Source: DAIOXA01 sp050949165 (GTDB taxonomy: Bacteria; Bacillota; Proteinivoracia; UBA4975). From it: DNA of 64,000 nt. The stretch's first letter is position 1; each line of letters begins with the position of its first letter. Below the pieces are notes generated by a model. It ran no database searches. It saw only the letters and a program-made list of their open reading frames with translations, and was not told the origin of the DNA. The translations under genes and the position numbers were made by a program. The stretch covers positions 434,001-498,000 of the forward strand of contig JBMNFF010000001.1 of assembly GCA_050949165.1 (NCBI GenBank), given 5' to 3'. This document shows, piece by piece, positions 58,769-64,000 of this stretch.

Positions 58769-60097
58769 CTACACCACCTTTATCAGTTTGGCGATGAAGA
58801 ATCCGTCCAGATCGTGGATGTGGGGAAAGGTCTCGACAAATTCCGTGCCAAACCCAGGTATGCCCGGCTTCGCCAACTGCATATCTCTTCGTTCCTCCAG
58901 CAAGGCATGGATGACTCCCCGGTTTTCCGCCTGGGATATGGTACAAGTAGAGTATACCAGAATACCCCCGGGTTTTAGCAAGTTGCAGCCGGCCCGGAGA
59001 ATCCGCAGTTGCAGACCGGCCAGCTCTTCAATGTCCCGGGGTTGCCGGGTCCACTTAATATCGGGCTTGTTCCTGATTACCCCCAAGCCGCTGCAGGGGG
59101 CGTCCACCAGGATTCTCTCAAAGCGTCTGTTAAGCTTCTGGTCCAGGAAGGCTGCATCACCCAGAACGGTTTCGATATTGCCCAGACCCAGCCGCCTGGC
59201 GTTTTCCTCGACCAGCTTGAGCCGGGAAGGGTGGAGATCGCAGGCCACCACCTTGCCCGAATAGGCCAGTTGAGCCAGCTGTGTCGTCTTGCCCCCCGGA
59301 GCACTGCACATGTCCAGGACGTCCTGGCCAGGCTGCACATCCAGGCAAAGGGCGGGCAGCATGGAGGCTTCTCCCTGCACAATAAACCAACCCTCTTGAT
59401 ACCCCGGAAGCTTAGAAAAGCGGGTATCGCCGGCAAAGACGATGGCCTCATCGGAGCACCTGCCTCTTTGGCCCTCCAGCCCGGCCTCTTGTGCAGCGAC
59501 CAGGAATTGATTTACACTGAGTTTCCCGGTGTTGACCCGCACCGTCAGGGGACCGGGTCTGTTATTGGCTGCACAGAGAGAGCCTGTAAAATCGCTGCCC
59601 CAGCGCTGCACCCAGCTCTCTACCATCCACTGGGGGTGGGAGTGGCGCAGGGAAATTTCCGAAATGGTGCCGGGCTCCAGGTCCTTAAAGAGCCCATCCC
59701 GATTGCGGATGACATTGCGCAAGACCCCGTTTACGAACCCGGCCATTCCGGGGCCGGCGCTCTTTCTGGCCCGGTTCACCGCTTCGTTGACGGCGGCAAA
59801 GTCCGGTATCCGATCCAAGTACACCAGCTGATAACAGGCCAGGCGCAGGAGATTGCGGAGGACCGGAGAAAGCTGGTTTACTTTCCTGCGGCAGAATTGA
59901 TTGAGTATGTAATCCAGGCTTAAGCGATAGGTCACCACGCCGTAGACCAGCCGCCAGACCAGCCCCTCATCCCGGGCCGAGAGGGAATGCCGCCGGGTCT
60001 CTGCCTGGAGGACATGGCCGGAATAGGCCCCTTCCTTCTCAATGGCGATTAAAGCCGCCAGGGCAACATCCCTGGCGGCAGGATTGTTACTTGTCAT
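58769..60097 (-). CDS. rsmB: 16S rRNA (cytosine967-C5)-methyltransferase RsmB
   Basis: The 442-residue protein has an N-terminal NusB-like RNA-binding domain (~1-140), then a SAM domain with DMCSAPGGKTTQLAQL, VDAPCSGLGVIRNKPDI (catalytic PC motif) and STCTISQAEN (second Cys). The length is typical. Its ATG overlaps the metallopeptidase stop (ATGA). Confidence 0.95.
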   Translation of the reverse strand: MTSNNPAARDVALAALIAIEKEGAYSGHVLQAETRRHSLSARDEGLVWRLVYGVVTYRLSLDYILNQFCRRKVNQLSPVLRNLLRLACYQLVYLDRIPDFAAVNEAVNRARKSAGPGMAGFVNGVLRNVIRNRDGLFKDLEPGTISEISLRHSHPQWMVESWVQRWGSDFTGSLCAANNRPGPLTVRVNTGKLSVNQFLVAAQEAGLEGQRGRCSDEAIVFAGDTRFSKLPGYQEGWFIVQGEASMLPALCLDVQPGQDVLDMCSAPGGKTTQLAQLAYSGKVVACDLHPSRLKLVEENARRLGLGNIETVLGDAAFLDQKLNRRFERILVDAPCSGLGVIRNKPDIKWTRQPRDIEELAGLQLRILRAGCNLLKPGGILVYSTCTISQAENRGVIHALLEERRDMQLAKPGIPGFGTEFVETFPHIHDLDGFFIAKLIKVV

Positions 60098-60786
60098 CGC
60101 CGCCGCCCCCGAAGCAGGAAGAGGCGGAGAAGGCTGCTGATGGCGGTGGCAGTGGCCGCAACATAGGTCAGGGCGGCGGCGCCCAGGACCTTTCGCACCC
60201 CGGCTTCTTCGGCAGGGGCAATAATCCCACCAGTAGTGAGCATCCCCACTGCACGACTGCTGGCGTTGAACTCCACCGGCAGGGTAATGACCTGGAAGAG
60301 GACGGCAAACACGAAAAGAAGTATGCCGATATCCATCAGGATCCCCATGCTACCGGCAAAGAGAAAGCCAATTAAAAACAGGGGCATGGCCATATTTGAA
60401 CCAAACTGGGCGATGGGAAAGAAGTTGTTCCTTAAGCTCAGAGCAAAATACCCTTCGGCATGCTGGACAGCGTGGCCGGTTTCGTGGGCGGCGATACCCA
60501 GGGCGGCGACGGAGGTGCCGTGGTAAACCTGCGGGGACAGCCGCACAACCTGGGTGCGGGGATCATAGTGATCGGTAAGGTATCCCGCTGCCATTTCCAC
60601 GCCCACCCCATGCAGGCCGGAACTGTCCAAGAGGGCTCTGGCCGCCTGGGCCCCGCTCAGCCCCCTGGCCGCCGGAACCTGAGAATACTGGGCATAGGCG
60701 CTCCTTACCTTGCTTTGGGCATAAAGGGCCAAAATCATGGCGGGAATCAGGAGCAACATGGTGCTGTCAAAGTAAAAGAAAGGCAA
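60094..60786 (-). CDS. Membrane zinc metallopeptidase, YugP type
   Basis: A 230-residue membrane-bound zinc peptidase (Zn_peptidase_2). The motif is AAHETGHAVQHAEG (HExxH), with a helix at the N-terminus and further hydrophobic segments at ~125-180; EFNASSRA supplies the possible third ligand region. The substrate is unknown. TTG 60786 is chosen because GGAGGAG lies 7 bases upstream; a GTG at 60792 overlaps it. It sits between DUF116 and rsmB, an arrangement common in Clostridia. Confidence 0.88.
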   Translation of the reverse strand: MPFFYFDSTMLLLIPAMILALYAQSKVRSAYAQYSQVPAARGLSGAQAARALLDSSGLHGVGVEMAAGYLTDHYDPRTQVVRLSPQVYHGTSVAALGIAAHETGHAVQHAEGYFALSLRNNFFPIAQFGSNMAMPLFLIGFLFAGSMGILMDIGILLFVFAVLFQVITLPVEFNASSRAVGMLTTGGIIAPAEEAGVRKVLGAAALTYVAATATAISSLLRLFLLRGRRR

Positions 60787-60788
60787 GC

Positions 60789-61445
60789 TCACTCCTCCTT
60801 TATGGCAAAGTCAATTCTCCTTGAAAAATCGGTAATGGTCAGGTCGCTGTCGGTACAGGGCCGGGGGCCAGGTTGAATTTCCACTCCCACCACCGGAATG
60901 CGGGTGTCCAGGATGCCGGCCAGCAATTCTCGCTGACAGGCCACAGCCACCACCAGGGAAGGTCGTTTCTGCTTGAGGCGCAGCCTGGCCGCGGTACCCC
61001 CGGATTCCACCGTCACCGAGAGATTTCGCTGGCGGCAGATACCCTTCACCGCACCAATCTTGCAGCGGCCACACTCCCGGCAATTGGCAATATCCGCCGT
61101 CACCGCACAGGTACAATCTGACCGCTGCAGGCAACGGGAAACCAGGACATGGGCCTGATTGGCCTGCACTGCCAAATTGCCGGTGATGCGGTTGTTCAGG
61201 TGAACCAGGGCAGTCCGGGGCAGGTTAAAGGCTGAAAAGACTGCCGCCCAAAAGGCCAGGGCAATTCGAGGCAGCAACCGGCGTGGCAGCCGGACTTGTT
61301 TTAGGATCAGGGCCATGGGCAAGTTCAAGTAGACAACGATGATAGCCAGGATTAAGAGGATTAACCCGAGCAAAAGGGACGTCTTGAGCAAAACCACCGC
61401 CGTAACCATCAGGGCAAGGGCGACGGCCAGGGCGATGGAAGTCAT
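60789..61445 (-). CDS. DUF116 domain protein
   Basis: A 218-residue protein with two N-terminal membrane helices (~3-25 and ~27-50) and a C-terminal DUF116 domain. It is cysteine-rich: CLQRSDCTCAVTADIANCRECGRCKIGAVKGIC contains seven Cys, given as CLQRSDCTC and CRECGRCKIG. These could bind metal or an iron-sulfur cluster. The function is unknown. The stop is 2 bases before the metallopeptidase start. Confidence 0.85.
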   Translation of the reverse strand: MTSIALAVALALMVTAVVLLKTSLLLGLILLILAIIVVYLNLPMALILKQVRLPRRLLPRIALAFWAAVFSAFNLPRTALVHLNNRITGNLAVQANQAHVLVSRCLQRSDCTCAVTADIANCRECGRCKIGAVKGICRQRNLSVTVESGGTAARLRLKQKRPSLVVAVACQRELLAGILDTRIPVVGVEIQPGPRPCTDSDLTITDFSRRIDFAIKEE

Positions 61446-61492
61446 CCACGTCAGCCGGAGCCAGACATTGGGACTAAGGCAAGTACTGGTGT

Positions 61493-62410
61493 TTATAGAA
61501 ATAGTTCTCCCTCCTCAAGTCGATATCCATTCATGAAATCAGTAGCACTGATAGCCCTTTTCCCTTGGGGCTGCACCTCCATTATCTGCACCAGGCCTTC
61601 AGCCGAGCCGACGAATAGCTCTTTTCCCCGGCGCAGCACCAGTCCGGGAGCAGCAGTGCCGGGTGCGGCGGCCGCCCTTAGTAGTTTCAGCCGCTTGGAG
61701 CGAAAAATACAGAAACAACCGGGTTTGGGAGCCAGGGCCCTGATCTGGTTGGCAATCTCCCTTGCCGGCCGCCGCCAATCAACGCGCTCCTGGCTGCTGT
61801 CCAGAGGGGGAGCATATGTATAGTCCCCTGGCGGCTGCGGCGTCCTGGGCGCCTGGCCGCGGAGCACCAGGTTCACCGTCTCGGGCAGAAGGGTCTGGGC
61901 CATGGCGCCCAGGCGCTCCCGGAGCTCGCACCCCGTCTCAGTTTCGCCGATCTCAGTTCTCGCCTGGAGAATCATATCCCCGGTATCGAGGCCTTCATCC
62001 ATAAACATGGTGGTCACTCCGGTTTCTGCGCGCCCCAGCATTATTGCCCATTCAACCGGCGCCGCCCCGCGCAGATCCGGCAATAAAGAGGCATGGACAT
62101 TGATTGCCCCCAATCGGGGTATGTCCAGCACTTCTTTGCCGAGGATGCTGCCATAGGCCACCACCAAAAAGAGGACGGGGGAAAGTCCCCGGAGGCGCTC
62201 AATGCTTTCAGGGCTGTTGATTCGCCTGGGCTGCCATACTTCAATTCCCCGGGACTGGGCCCATTTTTTTACCGGAGGCGGAGAAGGTCTTCGATTCCGA
62301 CCGGCAAGGGCGTCGGGGCGGGTGATGATGAGCCCGGGGGTCAGTCCGGCCTCTTCCAATCCATCCAGACAATAGCAGGCAAAATCGGCAGTTCCCATAA
62401 AGATGAGCAT
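61493..62410 (-). CDS. fmt: Methionyl-tRNA formyltransferase
   Basis: Fmt formylates initiator Met-tRNA using 10-formyl-THF. The 305-residue protein has IFMGTADFACYCLDGL near the start, NVHASLLPDLRGAAPVEWAI (with the His and the SLLPxxRGxAP motif), the catalytic Asp in GLDTGDMI, and a C-terminal OB-like domain. It follows def by 2 bases, the usual order. Confidence 0.97.
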   Translation of the reverse strand: MLIFMGTADFACYCLDGLEEAGLTPGLIITRPDALAGRNRRPSPPPVKKWAQSRGIEVWQPRRINSPESIERLRGLSPVLFLVVAYGSILGKEVLDIPRLGAINVHASLLPDLRGAAPVEWAIMLGRAETGVTTMFMDEGLDTGDMILQARTEIGETETGCELRERLGAMAQTLLPETVNLVLRGQAPRTPQPPGDYTYAPPLDSSQERVDWRRPAREIANQIRALAPKPGCFCIFRSKRLKLLRAAAAPGTAAPGLVLRRGKELFVGSAEGLVQIMEVQPQGKRAISATDFMNGYRLEEGELFL

Positions 62411-62412
62411 GC

Positions 62413-62877
62413 TTACTCTCCTTCGTCGATGTACTTGGTGACCTTGTCGATAAAGAGTATCCCCTGCAAGTGGTCCAGCTCATGCTGCAGCGCCCGGGCC
62501 AGGTAGCCTGACGCCTCCAACTTCTTTTTGCGGCCGGCCCGGTCCTGGAAATGGACTTCTACCTGGGAAAAGCGTGGGACTTCGCCGTAGACGCCGGGAA
62601 CGCTCAGACACCCCTCGGCCTCGACTTCCTCGCCTGAGCACCTGACAATCCGGGGATTGACCAGCTCCAGCAGGGGAAATTCCTCCCCCAGCTTGATGAC
62701 CACCAAAGCCAAGTCCAGCCCTATCTGGGGACCGGCTAGCCCTACTCCCGAGTTGTGTTCCATGGTTTCCGCCATATCTTCCAGGATCTTGGCCAATTCA
62801 GCATCAAAGGCAGTGACAGCCTTTGCTTTGGTGCGAAGGATGGGATCCCCCAGTTTTCGGATATTTCTCACTGCCAC
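62413..62877 (-). CDS. def: Peptide deformylase
   Basis: Def removes the formyl group from nascent proteins. The 154-residue enzyme has motif 1 GVGLAGPQIG (usually GVGLAAPQ; here Ala to Gly), motif 2 EGCLSVPG with the metal Cys, and motif 3 QHELDHLQG with the HExxH-like His residues. GTG 62877 has AAGGTGA 8 bases upstream; a TTG at 62880 is open. It lies 12 bases after priA. Confidence 0.95.
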   Translation of the reverse strand: MAVRNIRKLGDPILRTKAKAVTAFDAELAKILEDMAETMEHNSGVGLAGPQIGLDLALVVIKLGEEFPLLELVNPRIVRCSGEEVEAEGCLSVPGVYGEVPRFSQVEVHFQDRAGRKKKLEASGYLARALQHELDHLQGILFIDKVTKYIDEGE

Positions 62878-62889
62878 CAAATCACCTTC

Positions 62890-64000
62890 TCACATAAAGT
62901 TAATCGGGTTGTTATCCACTATTACCCGGCAATGCCTGCCGACCTTCAGCATGCGCCGCATTTGGTCGATGGCCCTCCAGGCCGCCGCGCCTCCCGAATG
63001 GCGGAGGATATAGTGCCAGCGGTACCTGCCCTTGAGCCTCTCCAAGGGGGGAGGTCCGGAGTAGAGGATCTCGAGACCCAAGGTAGCCAAGCTGGCGCTC
63101 ACCTCTTCAACCTGGGCCAGGAGGGCGTCCTGCTCGGGACTGCTGACCAGGATTCGAGTCAAAGCCGAGAATGGAGGCATTCCCGCCCCCCGGCGCAGGT
63201 CCATCTCAAACCGATAAAAGCCGCGGTAATCGCCCTTCTTGGCAAACTGTAAACTGTAATGTTCTGGCTGGTAGGTCTGAATCAGCACGCGGCCGGGCTT
63301 ATCGGCCCTGCCGGTTCGCCCTGCGGCCTGGGTTACCAGCTGAAATGTCCTTTCGGCAGCCCGAAAATCCGGCATCCCCAGGCTAAGATCGGCCAGGACG
63401 ATGCCCACCAGGGTCACCTGGGGAAAGTCCAGCCCCTTGGCGATCATCTGGGTCCCCAAGAGTATTCCCGACTCTTGCTGATAAAAACGGGAAAGGTGCT
63501 CCTCCTTGTCCTGGGCGCTGGCGGCGGTATCCCTGTCCAGCCGGCACACCGCTGCTCCGGGGAAGAGGGCGCTCAACCTGGCCTCCAACTTCTGGGTACC
63601 CAGTCCCAACTCCCGCAAATATTTGCTGTCGCATTGGGGACAGCGTTGAGCCAAACTGGCCGAGACCCCGCAGTGATGGCATATGAGACGGCCGCCTCTG
63701 TGCAAGGTCAGGGCGGTGGAGCAATTGGGACAAGAATAGCGGAAGCCGCAGTTGCGGCAGAGGACGGTGGGTGCAACCCCCCGGCGATTTAAGAAAAGCA
63801 GGGCCTGTTCCTTTCTGGCCAAGGTCTCTTCCAGGGCGCTGCGCAGCTCCCGGCTCAACATGTCCCTGTTGCCCTGGGCCAGTTCCCGGCGCATGTCGAC
63901 GATTTTTGTGATTACCGGGGCATGCTTATGGACCCGCTGGGGCAGCTGCAACAGCCTGTAACGCCCGGCTTCGGCCCGGGCAAAGGATTCCAGGGCAGGG
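62890..64000 (-). CDS. priA: Primosomal helicase PriA, C-terminal part (cut by window end)
   Basis: PriA restarts stalled replication forks. Only about 370 C-terminal residues lie in the window; the frame stays open through base 64000, so the N-terminus is outside. Seen here: LFLNRRGVAPTVLCRNCG and two zinc-binding clusters (CPNC, CHHC, CPQCDS), helicase motifs LLGTQMIAKGLDFPQVTLVG (short), and QAAGRTGRADKPGRV. It is the first gene of the priA-def-fmt run. Confidence 0.95.
   Translation of the reverse strand, partial: PALESFARAEAGRYRLLQLPQRVHKHAPVITKIVDMRRELAQGNRDMLSRELRSALEETLARKEQALLFLNRRGVAPTVLCRNCGFRYSCPNCSTALTLHRGGRLICHHCGVSASLAQRCPQCDSKYLRELGLGTQKLEARLSALFPGAAVCRLDRDTAASAQDKEEHLSRFYQQESGILLGTQMIAKGLDFPQVTLVGIVLADLSLGMPDFRAAERTFQLVTQAAGRTGRADKPGRVLIQTYQPEHYSLQFAKKGDYRGFYRFEMDLRRGAGMPPFSALTRILVSSPEQDALLAQVEEVSASLATLGLEILYSGPPPLERLKGRYRWHYILRHSGGAAAWRAIDQMRRMLKVGRHCRVIVDNNPINFM

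Noticed and set aside
1..64000. tRNA or rRNA genes, SRP RNA, CRISPR arrays, insertion sequences, prophage
   Set aside because: Nothing with the required repeats, clover-leaf sequences or transposase/integrase genes was seen; xerC is the chromosomal dimer-resolution recombinase, not a phage integrase.

Overview
This window looks like a chromosome segment of an endospore-forming member of the Bacillota, most likely a Clostridia-type lineage with fairly high G+C. The evidence is the family content and gene order: CodY, FapR, PrkC/PrpC, YloU/FakA, YlbJ, two alpha/beta-type SASP genes and a 26-codon spoVM-like gene. The order of housekeeping blocks is close to the Bacillus subtilis arrangement from priA through recG, smc, rplS, topA, codY and rpsB to dxr. 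GTG and TTG starts are common, Shine-Dalgarno (SD) sites are strong and spacing is tight. Almost everything is on the minus strand, so transcription runs from high to low coordinates. No tRNA, rRNA, CRISPR array, insertion sequence or prophage was seen, and no gene-free stretch exceeds 300 bases.

Layout in the direction of transcription. 64000-52635: priA (cut by the window end), def, fmt, DUF116, a YugP-type metallopeptidase, rsmB, rlmN, prpC, prkC, rsgA, rpe, thiN, a small membrane protein and spoVM. rpmB points the other way. 52286-48252: yloU, fakA, recG. 48142-47627: two SASP genes. 47360-39399: rsmD, coaD, ylbJ(+), ylbK, tmcAL(+), ackA, DUF177, rpmF, fapR, plsX, degV. 38486-27841: acpP, rnc, smc, ftsY, a 43-codon plus-strand gene, ylxM, ffh, rpsP, khpA, rimM, trmD, rplS, a small membrane protein and rbgA. 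27839-24341: rnhB, yraN, comM, mnmM and a beta-sandwich protein. A lone nuclease-like gene (+) follows, then an amidohydrolase, mnmA and a frameshifted glutamate 2,3-aminomutase gene. 19802-9142: dprA, topA, trmFO, xerC, codY, cheYAWCD and an unknown membrane-anchored protein. 9003-69: rpsB, tsf, pyrH, frr, uppS, cdsA, dxr, rseP, ispG, a glycosyltransferase and mgtC.

The genes fall into a few connected jobs: translation and tRNA/rRNA modification; protein targeting (ffh, ylxM, ftsY); isoprenoid and envelope lipid supply (dxr, ispG, uppS, cdsA); phospholipid precursor supply (fapR, plsX, acpP, with FakA and a DegV/FakB protein); chromosome work (smc, topA, xerC, recG, priA, dprA); nutrient and envelope signalling (CodY, PrkC/PrpC); and sporulation.

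The window is mostly ordinary core genome. I did not find a convincing new multi-gene system. The points most worth a second look are the spoVM-like gene, two genes (cdsA, rpe) whose best starts are the rare codons ATA and ATT, the double frameshift in the aminomutase gene, a perfect hairpin that encodes the same C-terminal hexapeptide on both strands, an orphan PD-(D/E)xK-like protein, and a G4-motif change in RbgA.
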